A DNA stretch of 64,000 nucleotides from Planctomycetota bacterium. Lineage in GTDB: Bacteria > Planctomycetota > Uabimicrobiia > Uabimicrobiales > Uabimicrobiaceae. The notes under the pieces were generated by a model. The model made no database searches. It saw nothing but the letters and a program-made list of their open reading frames with translations, and was not told the origin of the DNA. Every line of letters begins with the position of its first letter. Within the stretch, counting starts at the first letter, position 1. The position numbers and the translations under genes were made by a program. The stretch lies in the NCBI GenBank assembly GCA_029260735.1, contig JAJDCR010000142.1, positions 1 through 64,000 of the forward strand, given 5' to 3'. Shown in pieces: positions 38,101 to 46,086 of the stretch.

Positions 38101-38274
38101 TCTTTAGGGTTTGGATTGCTGTTTTCTACCTTTATAGTGCTTTTTTTAATTCCTGTATTATTCCTTTACTTAAATACCTTAAGGCGTTTTTTTTATTGGA
38201 TTAAAAAAGGGAAATGGCCAACAAAAGAGCAAGTTGAACCTGCTTTTGACCAGCGTTTTTTGCATTTGGAGTAG
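35107..38274 (+). CDS. RND-family efflux permease 1
   Basis: This 1055-residue inner-membrane permease is of the AcrB/MMPL-like RND superfamily. It has the usual duplicated layout: one N-terminal helix, a large periplasmic loop, then six helices, repeated. GIPVSFAGGFLVL and IGVGMIVDDAIVIGENV form the conserved transmembrane helix 4 region with the proton-relay Asp pair; the second half has FGMAALAGVVVNNSLVLID. The start overlaps the adaptor gene and has a GAGGAGA ribosome-binding site. It probably exports the lipid made by this cluster, using the adaptor upstream. No outer-membrane TolC-type gene is nearby. Confidence 0.9.
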   Translation: MKNFIRWTTDHPVFSNVLMIGLLVAGFNAAFQLKRELLPPFARDQIKIEVIYSNAQPQEIEESICLKIEEALDGLADVYQMDSKAESEKGEVLLYLHSGADIRTVVDEVKTRVEKIEFPENSEEPQINQLFNQNRLIQTLLYLNGEFSNTEKEKRKLKEVADDINDGLLDLPNVKHIEWSGLPKYEIAIEISREALQKYDLSFAQVLTTIKRSNLNLAGGTLYTKSGEIKIYSQNKRQSGEQFRNLLLIARSDGTKIYLKDVASVVDGFEEGKSYGRFNGKPAALLVVYSSKFQDAITTSAAIKEYLDKKRKTLPEDMELILWSDLSEFIRERLQKLGSTALVSFVLVVLSLWLFLSLRLSFWVAAGIPVSFAGGFLVLWIFGQSLNMLTMFALMIGVGMIVDDAIVIGENVYSHKNRQNADPLAVINGTSEMSWPVLASTATTIAAFAPMLFVSGILGKFMREIPIVVIAVLITSLIESFFVLPHHLRHSSEKKEGFGFFQPLRRCVDFLIKTLIPGIFNTLYSFGLRYPIIIVAITFATTIYSWGLIQGGVVRYVTFPKLDNDIIEARVTFPSGTHTEKVHDAVVYLENTIKELDLELTNGKDPVVKRIYSQVGSRNKEEEAIVIVELAKAGKREYHSDEILRRWGQKVGEIPETVTSTFATRQQSLEGKPLNIKLLSKDFEQLKIASAKFRQQLAQYQGLLNIEDDYQLGKLEIRPVLKDQGRLLGLSEEDVATQLFSGFAGKEALKIRRGQEELKVVVRYAYSQRNSIASLSSVKIQTANGDRIPLRFVADFSNYQGPAVIKRENRWRRIIVSSSIDETKITLGQIKQECRQHLFPQIKNEYPEVSISFAGQEEANNRSVDDLIVGFQYGLITIFMILALVFRSYIQPILIMIVIPLSFAGAIYGHWLMNLNLSGMSMFGMAALAGVVVNNSLVLIDHINREIGNGASVNQALIGAGPARFRAIILTTMTTFIGLTPIMFSNDLQAMFMVPMAVSLGFGLLFSTFIVLFLIPVLFLYLNTLRRFFYWIKKGKWPTKEQVEPAFDQRFLHLE

Positions 38275-38277
38275 TCT

Positions 38278-41200
38278 ATGAAACGTTTAATTAGCTGGAT
38301 TACACAGCATCCTGTGTTTGCTGGCTTATTGATGATCTCTATTTTATTGGGAGGATTTAATTCCTCACGAAAATTAAGGCGCGAATTAGCACCACAATTT
38401 TCAGAGAATCGGGTTGCTATAACTGTATCTGACCCAGATTCTTCTCCTCAAGAAATAGAGAAATCGATTTGCATCAAAATAGAAGAAGCGCTGGTTGGGC
38501 TTTCCGGTATCCACACTATTAATTCTTCTGCACGCGAAAATGGCGCTTTGGTCGATATTAGACTTAATTCTGGGGCCGATATCCGTAAAATAATCGACCA
38601 GATGAAAAGTCGTGTAGAAAAAATTACCTTTCCCCAGAGTAGCGGTAAACCACGTTTTGAGTTGAAATTTAAGCGCAATCGCTTGTTACAAACGGTTTTA
38701 TATTACGATGGTTCACAAGTAAAAGAAGATAATTTGCACCGAACATTGAAGGAGATGGCAAAAAATATCAAAAGTGAACTATTGGATTTGCCATATGTAA
38801 ATATTGTTACCATTAGTGAAACAAATTCTTACGAAATAGTTATTGAGATATCTAAAGCGACACTATCTAAATACAATTTTAGTTTTGAACAAATTGCAAC
38901 TGCCATAAAAAAAAGCAATCTGAGTATTCCCGGAGGGATATTGCATACCCCAAAGGGAAAAATTAAAATTTATACTAAAACTTATCGTTATACAGGAGAG
39001 CAATACAAGAATGTTGTGCTTCGCGCTGAAAAAGATGGAACGATAATTCGTTTAGGTGATGTCGCAACAATTAAAAGTGGTTTCAGCAAAATTTTTGCGC
39101 GTGGCAACTACAATGGTAAGCCGGCAATAAGAATAATAGTATGGACTAGCAATGATCAAGATGTTATCAAAGCTGCTAAGGTCGTAAAGGACTACTATCA
39201 AAAAAAGATTAAAACTTTGCCAGAAGAAGTAAAATGGGTTTATTGGGCAGATTTGTCGGAAGGAATTAGCAGTCGCTTAAGTGCACTCGAAGAAAATGCC
39301 TGGACTAGTTTTGTTTTGGTATGGTTTTCTCTTTGTTTTTTTCTGAATTTACGTCTTTCATTTTGGGTAGCTGCAGGCATTCCAGTTTCTTTTGCTGGTG
39401 GTTTCTTGGTGCTGTGGCTAGCGGGAAAAACAATAAATATGATCAGTATATTTTCCCTAATTATTGCCATAGGCATGATTGTTGATGATGCCATTGTGGT
39501 AGGGGAGAACGTTGATGTTCATAGAGAGCGTGGTAAATCGGGAGTTATGGCTGCTATTGAAGGAACATGGGAAGTTGTATGGCCTGTTGTAACTTCCACT
39601 TTTACAACAATTGCCATGTTTACTCCTATGTTTTTTGTTTCTGGTAGACTAGGAAGTCTCATGAAAGAAATTCCCCTCGTTATTATTGCTGTGCTTGTTG
39701 CTTCTCTTATTGAATGTTTCTTTATACTTCCAGCACATTTATCTTTTGATTTTAAGAAGGCCAATAGGAATACTTTTTTTGGAAAAGTTCGCATATTTTT
39801 AGATTCCTTAATTGAACAGGGAATTAATAAGATCTATAAACCACTTTACTTTGTTAACTTAAAATATCCAATAATCATAACTGTTGTGATTTTCGGGTTT
39901 TCGCTTTTATCTCTTGGCTTAATTCATGGCAATATTGTACCCACAGGAGCGCTTCCCAAAATGGATAGCGGGGTTTTAGAAGCAATTGTGAATTTTCCCG
40001 TAGGATCTCCTTCTCATTTGCCTGAGAATGCAATTGCAAAAATAGAGCAAGCTGCTTTTAGACAAAATAAGATTTTTAATAGCGAAAAAAAACCTTTGGT
40101 CGTTGGAATGTATTCCATAGTTAAAACACATGAAGCTCGGGTCATGGTAAAGTTGGCAGATGCTGAAAATCGCAGTTATCACAGTGAAAAAATTCTTAAA
40201 TCGTGGAATAAAACAGTAGGAGATATTCCAGAAGCAACCAATCTAGTCTTTTTTTCACAGCAAGAGACCTTTGAGGGAAAAGCTTTGGCTTTTAGGTTAC
40301 TTGCTAAAGATTTTCAAACTTTAAATGCTGCTGCTAAAGAATTAAAAGAAACACTAGCTCAATATCCAGGAGTTTTTAATATTGAAGATGATAGTGATCG
40401 TGGAAAGCTAAGAGTTACTCCCAAAATCAAAGAACAAGGAAAATTACTTGGCATTTTAGAAGTAGATATTGCACAACAATTGCACCAGGGGTTCTCTGGA
40501 GATCGAGTATTAAAAATCCTGCGCAATCAAGAGGAAATACAAGTTGTGGTAAGATATCCTGAAGAGCAAAGCCAAAGTATTTCAGATTTAGAAAAGGTTC
40601 GGATTATAACTTCGTCGGGAGAAGCCTTGCCACTTCTTTTTGTTTGCGATCTTCAAATACAAAGAAATTTGTCAACTATCAAACGGGAGAATAGAAGACG
40701 CAAACTTACCATATCAGCAGAGGTGGATAGCAAACTATCTTCTCCTGCCGATATATCCGCTGATTTAAAAAATAATTTTTTTCCGCAGTTGCTGCAAAAA
40801 TATCCAGATTTATTTTTTAAATCTTCAGGGCAAAGAGCAGAAAATAATCGTTCAATAAATGACCTTCTTGTTGGTTTTCAATATGCTTTATTAGTTGTTC
40901 TTATTATTTTGTTTATGATTTTTAGCAGTTATTTACAGTCGTTGTTGATTTTTGCAATTATCCCGTTTAGCTGCATTGGTGTTGTGTTGGGACATTTGAT
41001 AATGCAGTATGAGATTTCAAGTATGAGTCTTTTTGGAATAGTTGCTCTGGCTGGTGTTGTGGTAAACAATTCAATATTGCTCATTGATAAAATCAATAAA
41101 GAGATTACTAGCGGATCGTCGCTAAAACAAGCTTTAGAAAAGGCTGGTCCAGCCCGGTTTCGCCCAATTTTTCTTACAACAATTACTACTTTTATTGGCC

Positions 41201-41433
41201 TAATGCCCATTGTATTTAGCCAAAACATTTCCTCCCACTTTGTTGTTCCTATGGCCATATCTTTGAGCTTTGGCCTACTGTTTTCTAGTTTTCTACAAGT
41301 TTTTTTTGTTCCTGTATTGTTTCTTTATTTGAATAGTTTACGATGTTATTTTTACTGGTTTACTACAGGGAAATGGCCTAATCGAGAACAGGTCGAGCCA
41401 GCCTTCCAGGCACGATTTTTGGACAAAAACTAG
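38278..41433 (+). CDS. RND-family efflux permease 2, paralogue of permease 1
   Basis: This 1051-residue permease is clearly a duplicate of the preceding gene. The N-terminal HPVF motif, the SFWVAAGIPVSFAGGFLVLW stretch and the C-terminal WP..EQVEPAF.RFL ending occur in both. IAIGMIVDDAIVVGENV keeps the paired Asp residues. It starts three bases after the first permease. Two tandem permeases with one adaptor suggest a heteromeric pump like MdtBC, with one subunit perhaps specialised in substrate binding. The next gene, carrying half a DH and an ACP, follows after two bases. Confidence 0.9.
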   Translation: MKRLISWITQHPVFAGLLMISILLGGFNSSRKLRRELAPQFSENRVAITVSDPDSSPQEIEKSICIKIEEALVGLSGIHTINSSARENGALVDIRLNSGADIRKIIDQMKSRVEKITFPQSSGKPRFELKFKRNRLLQTVLYYDGSQVKEDNLHRTLKEMAKNIKSELLDLPYVNIVTISETNSYEIVIEISKATLSKYNFSFEQIATAIKKSNLSIPGGILHTPKGKIKIYTKTYRYTGEQYKNVVLRAEKDGTIIRLGDVATIKSGFSKIFARGNYNGKPAIRIIVWTSNDQDVIKAAKVVKDYYQKKIKTLPEEVKWVYWADLSEGISSRLSALEENAWTSFVLVWFSLCFFLNLRLSFWVAAGIPVSFAGGFLVLWLAGKTINMISIFSLIIAIGMIVDDAIVVGENVDVHRERGKSGVMAAIEGTWEVVWPVVTSTFTTIAMFTPMFFVSGRLGSLMKEIPLVIIAVLVASLIECFFILPAHLSFDFKKANRNTFFGKVRIFLDSLIEQGINKIYKPLYFVNLKYPIIITVVIFGFSLLSLGLIHGNIVPTGALPKMDSGVLEAIVNFPVGSPSHLPENAIAKIEQAAFRQNKIFNSEKKPLVVGMYSIVKTHEARVMVKLADAENRSYHSEKILKSWNKTVGDIPEATNLVFFSQQETFEGKALAFRLLAKDFQTLNAAAKELKETLAQYPGVFNIEDDSDRGKLRVTPKIKEQGKLLGILEVDIAQQLHQGFSGDRVLKILRNQEEIQVVVRYPEEQSQSISDLEKVRIITSSGEALPLLFVCDLQIQRNLSTIKRENRRRKLTISAEVDSKLSSPADISADLKNNFFPQLLQKYPDLFFKSSGQRAENNRSINDLLVGFQYALLVVLIILFMIFSSYLQSLLIFAIIPFSCIGVVLGHLIMQYEISSMSLFGIVALAGVVVNNSILLIDKINKEITSGSSLKQALEKAGPARFRPIFLTTITTFIGLMPIVFSQNISSHFVVPMAISLSFGLLFSSFLQVFFVPVLFLYLNSLRCYFYWFTTGKWPNREQVEPAFQARFLDKN

Positions 41434-41435
41434 AA

Positions 41436-42287
41436 ATGAAAACAATGCAAAAATTTGAAAATATCCGCAAAAAATGCACCGAAGAAGTTCTTGCTTCGTC
41501 GCTGTACCAAGAATTATCACAAAGCGGTATGAAGCCCAAAAAAATTTTTAAATATTTTTGGAAGAGTTCGCAAGAAGCCCTAGGAGAAGCTGAAATTTCA
41601 TCAGCAAATGTATTAGACGTTATAGAGGCAAGTTTTCAGATCTCTTTTCTCCTTTTACCTGAAAAAATATTTACAGATATTCCTTGGGAATGGCAAAATT
41701 TGGATATAAAAGAGTCGTTTAATAAAAAAGTCTTTTTTCATACGGTGTTAAGTTCTACGAGAGTTAGTAATATTGAAATTTTTGATGAACAAGGAAAAAC
41801 TCTTGCTTCAATATCAGATATAAAGTGGGGGAATCCAACTAAGCCAAAAATAGAGGAAAGTGAAGATACTCATGAATTCATCAAACAAGTGATGGCTATG
41901 CCCAAAAAGCAAAGAGTGCCATTAGTTAAAAATCATTTGCTACAAGGTCTAGGGAAATTAATGGAGATAGAACCAACGCAAATTGATCCTAAGAAAAATT
42001 TTATGTATATGGGCATGGATTCTTTGTTGGCTTTAGAAATGCTGGAGCAACTCTCTAAAGATTTAGCTGTAAAGATTCCAATAACAACGCTATCTGAAAA
42101 TCCAACAATAGAGCATTTAGCAAAGTACATAGTCGATTATGTACTTGAGGGCAAATCTTCGTTGCCATCCAAGGAGTCTGTTTTAGACAAACAACAAAAT
42201 CAAGAGGTATTGGGGAAACTGGGCAATATAGCGGTAGTGCAAAAAAACTTTTGCTCTAGTTTAACATTTGAGATTGTTGAGGAGTAG
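41436..42287 (+). CDS. C-terminal half of a dehydratase fused to an acyl carrier protein
   Basis: This 283-residue protein ends in an acyl carrier domain (about 155-240) with the phosphopantetheine Ser196 in MGMDSLLALEML. Residues about 6-135 align by eye with the second hotdog of PKS dehydratases. IRKKC..LYQELSQSG matches the IRKRC...AQLG segment of the DH inside the megasynthase. VLDVIEASFQ sits where HPxxxDAxxQ is expected, with Glu64 replacing the catalytic Asp. It therefore looks like the missing half of the DH that breaks off at 33103, plus the terminal ACP of that module. Its position directly after the RND genes is explained if the transporter operon was inserted into the module. Confidence 0.72.
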   Translation: MKTMQKFENIRKKCTEEVLASSLYQELSQSGMKPKKIFKYFWKSSQEALGEAEISSANVLDVIEASFQISFLLLPEKIFTDIPWEWQNLDIKESFNKKVFFHTVLSSTRVSNIEIFDEQGKTLASISDIKWGNPTKPKIEESEDTHEFIKQVMAMPKKQRVPLVKNHLLQGLGKLMEIEPTQIDPKKNFMYMGMDSLLALEMLEQLSKDLAVKIPITTLSENPTIEHLAKYIVDYVLEGKSSLPSKESVLDKQQNQEVLGKLGNIAVVQKNFCSSLTFEIVEE

Positions 42288-42293
42288 AAGGCT

Positions 42294-43073
42294 ATGATTT
42301 CGGTGGTGCTATTAAATTGGAAAAGACCAGATAACATAAAAAATCAAATCTTGCCATCATTGGTTAAGTACCGATTAATCAACGAGATCATTATCTCTCA
42401 TGGAATTAGAGAAACCCAATTCGATTATGAAAGTGAACATTGCCAAATGGTTCATCGAAATGATGAAGAGAACAATAAAATTTACGGTTTGGCGCTCAGG
42501 TTTTTATCTGCCCAATCTGCTAAAAACGATATTGTTTTAATACTGGATGATGATCTTCTACCGCCAGAAAAAACGATAGAGAAATTGTACCATTCTTTTC
42601 AGCTTCAACCCGATAGGCTTCACGGAATTTGGGGACGCAAACCTGACTACTACCACAATTATAATTATAAAAATGTTTATGGTGAAGTATTAATTTCCCT
42701 TACTAAATGTCTACTAATGCCAAAACAATTGGCAACGGAGTTTTTTAATTATCAGCATTTAGTCTTGGACCTTGTCAAAAACCATACCCCACTTTGGAAT
42801 GGAGAAGACATTTTTTTATCTCTAGTTTCTATTGTAGTTTTTGGCAATCTACCATTTGCATACAGATTGTCTATAAAAAAACTACCAGAGGGCGATGTTG
42901 CTATTAATGCTGGAAAAGGGCATCTTCCCTCAAGAATAAATCTATTGAAATATGCAGTACAAAGATTGGATTTGAATAGTTATCTTAGCACTACAAAATT
43001 GTCTAAATATGATCTGAACATATTATGCACTCATTTGCACAATTCGGTGAGTAAGCGGATCAGAAAAGAATAG
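42294..43073 (+). CDS. GT64/GT2-like glycosyltransferase
   Basis: This 259-residue GT-A-type protein opens with ISVVLLNWKRPDN, a nucleotide-sugar binding start. It has a DDD motif (LILDDDLLPP) for metal and nucleotide binding, then LQPDRLHGIWGRKPDYY and WNGEDIFLSLV. This pattern is close to the exostosin-like GT64 fold. No signal peptide or transmembrane segment is seen, so it acts in the cytosol. It starts seven bases after the DH-ACP gene with an AAGG-type ribosome-binding site. A role in glycosylating the lipid product is inferred from position. Confidence 0.75.
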   Translation: MISVVLLNWKRPDNIKNQILPSLVKYRLINEIIISHGIRETQFDYESEHCQMVHRNDEENNKIYGLALRFLSAQSAKNDIVLILDDDLLPPEKTIEKLYHSFQLQPDRLHGIWGRKPDYYHNYNYKNVYGEVLISLTKCLLMPKQLATEFFNYQHLVLDLVKNHTPLWNGEDIFLSLVSIVVFGNLPFAYRLSIKKLPEGDVAINAGKGHLPSRINLLKYAVQRLDLNSYLSTTKLSKYDLNILCTHLHNSVSKRIRKE

Positions 43074-43081
43074 GAATCATT

Positions 43082-44308
43082 ATGAAAGTAGCTATTATTT
43101 CCGAAGAGTATTTACCTTTGAGGACAGGGGTCACGGTCAATCTTCATAAAAAATTGCTCTTACTTAGCCAGTGGGGACATGAAGTACACATATATAGCCC
43201 TGACTATACAGCATTTGCTGATAAATATCCTAATTATCAGGAGCACGTCGGGCAAATAATGCCCAATGTAACTAATATTCCTTTTGCCAGTTTTCGCTCT
43301 CCATTGTTAGGGGATTATTGCAATTTTTCTCTTTCGCCTAGGCCTTTTTCTTATGGTAAAGTAGAAAAAGATATCAGAGATTTTCAACCTGACATTATCC
43401 AGGTGGACAGCCCAGGAATGATGTCTTTAAATTTTCTTGCTCTTCCTGGTGTTAAAATAGCCAGAAAACTAAAAATTCCCGTCATAGCTTTTTATCGCAC
43501 CCATTTTTTACTTCACTACGATATTTACCAAGATGAGATTATTTTTTCGCGAATTCCCTTATTTAAAAAATTCTCTATAGCCTACTGGCGATATGCTTAC
43601 AACAAATATAGTATAACAATGGTCACTTCAAAAGCAACACAGCAGCAGCTACAAAAATGGAAAATTAACAATACAAAATTGGTAGATGTGATAGGCGTTC
43701 AAACCGAGAAATTTAAACCATTAAAAGATTACGATAAGCTATTTGCCGAAAAATCCCAAAAGGGTTATATAAAACTTCTTTACATTGGGCGCATTGATGA
43801 TGATAAGCAGATAGAAACTTTATTAAAGATTTTTGATCGTGTGAATGAAAAAGTAACAAATTGTCGATTTGATATTTTTGGCCATGGAATGTTGGAACAA
43901 CAAGTGAAAGGATGGGTAGCAAAAAAAGACAATGCTTTTTTTGGCGGGTCTTTGCCAAATTTAGAAACTGTGAAAGAGTACAACTCTGCCGACATTTTTG
44001 TCACTGCATCCAATATGGAAACATTTTGCACAACAGCTGTGGAAGCTATGGCTTGTGGATTGCCTGTAGTGGGGCCAAGTGCTTGTGCAATGCAAGATCG
44101 TATCGTCGATGGCAAAACTGGATTTTTACTTAAAGATGGCGACATAGAAGCTTTTGCAAATGCCATTGAAAAATTAGTTTCTGATAGTGTGTTGCGAAAA
44201 GAAATGGGGCGCCAAGCTTACCTTTCTGTGCAAAAATTAAGCAATGAAAACACGACAAAAAATATGGTAGAAATGTGGGAGCAAATGATAGCGGAAAAAA
44301 GTAATTAG
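43082..44308 (+). CDS. GT4-family glycosyltransferase
   Basis: This 408-residue GT-B enzyme has the typical GT4 pattern. The N-terminal domain includes LRTGVTVNLHKKLLLLSQWG. The C-terminal domain opens with YIGRIDDDKQIETLL. The donor-binding region is NMETFCTTAVEAMACGLPVV, which holds the family's EX7E-type acidic pair. The overall look resembles glycolipid-forming GT4 members such as diacylglycerol or sulfoquinovosyl transferases, though I would not name a sugar. It starts eight bases after the GT64-like gene. It would add a second sugar or be the main glycosyltransferase of the product. Confidence 0.86.
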   Translation: MKVAIISEEYLPLRTGVTVNLHKKLLLLSQWGHEVHIYSPDYTAFADKYPNYQEHVGQIMPNVTNIPFASFRSPLLGDYCNFSLSPRPFSYGKVEKDIRDFQPDIIQVDSPGMMSLNFLALPGVKIARKLKIPVIAFYRTHFLLHYDIYQDEIIFSRIPLFKKFSIAYWRYAYNKYSITMVTSKATQQQLQKWKINNTKLVDVIGVQTEKFKPLKDYDKLFAEKSQKGYIKLLYIGRIDDDKQIETLLKIFDRVNEKVTNCRFDIFGHGMLEQQVKGWVAKKDNAFFGGSLPNLETVKEYNSADIFVTASNMETFCTTAVEAMACGLPVVGPSACAMQDRIVDGKTGFLLKDGDIEAFANAIEKLVSDSVLRKEMGRQAYLSVQKLSNENTTKNMVEMWEQMIAEKSN

Positions 44309-44309
44309 A

Positions 44310-46058
44310 GTGGCAACAAAGAAAAACACATCTAGAGCAATGAATCACTTATCGCCTTTGCTTGATATTGTTTACAGTGAAAAAAAAATACTGTTATGGG
44401 CTTTCTTTTTCACATTTCTCAATATCATATCTTTTTTGGCCTATCCTTTCTTCTTGGGTGTTATTGTTGACACAATGCAACATTCGCAGTCTTTCATCGA
44501 GTTAAAGACTATTTTATTGCTAATGCTTGTAGTTATTGTCATTGGCACGATCAGTACAATTTTTAAAGAGTATTACTTTCATATAGCCGGCGAAAAAATC
44601 ATTATTAAATTTCGTGAAAAGCTCTATGCCAATATTATGCAGCAAGAGATTGTTTTTTTTGATCGCTATGAATCAGGGTATTTAACAAATCGCCTGACTA
44701 CAGATACCTCTGTTTTAGAAAAAATTATTAATCCAGGGTTTGCTAATATAACACAGCGATTTTTTTCTTTTGCGTTTGCCTCTTTATTGATGCTTTACTT
44801 ATCACCTTTGATCAGTTTGTTTTTGGTAGTGGTTTCTTTGCCCGCTTTGTTATTCATGGAAAAAATAAGTAAAAAAGTAAAATCTTTAGGAGAAAAAACA
44901 CAAGAGGTATTGGCGCAAGCCAATGCGGTAGCTACCGAATCTTTCTCCGGTATACACATCATCAAAGCCTTTTTCCGCGAAAATTTTTTTCAGAACAGGT
45001 ATCGAAATTTTAACAAGAAATACCTTGAGTCTACTAAAGAAGTTTATAAACTCTCATCTTCTATGGAAGGAATATACTTTTTTATAGGCGAAATGATTAT
45101 TGTGGTAATTATTTGGTGTGCGATTTATTTTATCTCTTCCAGTACTTTCAGTGTGGGATCTTTTATCGCTTTTATTACCTACGCCCGCATTGTTGCACAC
45201 GAAGGCAGGGCTCTCTCTCGTCATTATCTTAACTGTATGAGAGTTTTTGGAGCCACTAAACATATTTTTGAGTTGATCCACCGCACTTCAAAAATTTCTA
45301 GTGGCACTAAAACTATAGAAAATTTGCAAGGCTCACTTGTTTTGGATAAAGTCAATTTTTGCTATCCTTCGCGTTGCGATCTCCACGTGCTAAAAGATAT
45401 TTCTTTTACGATAAATTCTGGTGAAATAGTCGCTTTTATGGGGCCTTCGGGGCAGGGAAAATCAACCATTGCCAATCTTATTTTGCGTTTTTACGATCCT
45501 GGCAGTGGTAGAATACTTATCGATGGGCATGATCTACTCACTCTGGATATCAATTGGTTTCGCTGCCAGGTCGGAATTGTAACTCAAGAATGTATTTTGT
45601 TTTCAACAACAATATACGAAAATATTTCTTTTGGTTATGACAAAGCTACTAAAGAGGATATTATAGAAGCAGCAACGGCAGCAAATGCTCATGAATTTAT
45701 CGAAAGTTTTCCCCAAGGCTACGAAACTCAAGTAGGAGAGAGAGGGGTTAAGTTGTCTGGTGGTCAAAAACAAAGAATTACTATAGCCAGAGCTCTTTTG
45801 CGAAAGCCTTCTATTCTTATTTTGGATGAAGCCACCAGTGCTCTTGATTGTGAAAATGAGTTTTCTATATACCAATCTTTAGCCAAGCTTTCTACAAATG
45901 GGATTGTAATTATTATAACACATCGCTTATCGGTTTTGCAAAACGTGGATAAGATATTCTTTGTTAAAGATGGATGCATTCAATGGCATGGGCAGTATGA
46001 AGAATTTGAGACTTCACCTATGTTCGAATATGTAAAAACAAATGCACTTTTTAGTTAA
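44310..46058 (+). CDS. MsbA-like ABC exporter (half transporter)
   Basis: This 582-residue protein has an N-terminal six-helix export domain (about 20-310) and a C-terminal ATPase. Walker A is GPSGQGKST, the signature is LSGGQ, and Walker B is ILILDEATSALD. It should act as a homodimer flipping a lipid or hydrophobic product across the inner membrane, handing it on to the RND system. The reading begins with GTG two bases after the GT4 stop. An ATG ten codons later (44340) is an alternative start, and neither has a strong ribosome-binding site. Fusion of both domains in one chain is normal for this family. Confidence 0.9.
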   Translation: MATKKNTSRAMNHLSPLLDIVYSEKKILLWAFFFTFLNIISFLAYPFFLGVIVDTMQHSQSFIELKTILLLMLVVIVIGTISTIFKEYYFHIAGEKIIIKFREKLYANIMQQEIVFFDRYESGYLTNRLTTDTSVLEKIINPGFANITQRFFSFAFASLLMLYLSPLISLFLVVVSLPALLFMEKISKKVKSLGEKTQEVLAQANAVATESFSGIHIIKAFFRENFFQNRYRNFNKKYLESTKEVYKLSSSMEGIYFFIGEMIIVVIIWCAIYFISSSTFSVGSFIAFITYARIVAHEGRALSRHYLNCMRVFGATKHIFELIHRTSKISSGTKTIENLQGSLVLDKVNFCYPSRCDLHVLKDISFTINSGEIVAFMGPSGQGKSTIANLILRFYDPGSGRILIDGHDLLTLDINWFRCQVGIVTQECILFSTTIYENISFGYDKATKEDIIEAATAANAHEFIESFPQGYETQVGERGVKLSGGQKQRITIARALLRKPSILILDEATSALDCENEFSIYQSLAKLSTNGIVIIITHRLSVLQNVDKIFFVKDGCIQWHGQYEEFETSPMFEYVKTNALFS

Positions 46059-46086
46059 GCTACCATTATCAAAAGAGAATCTAACC

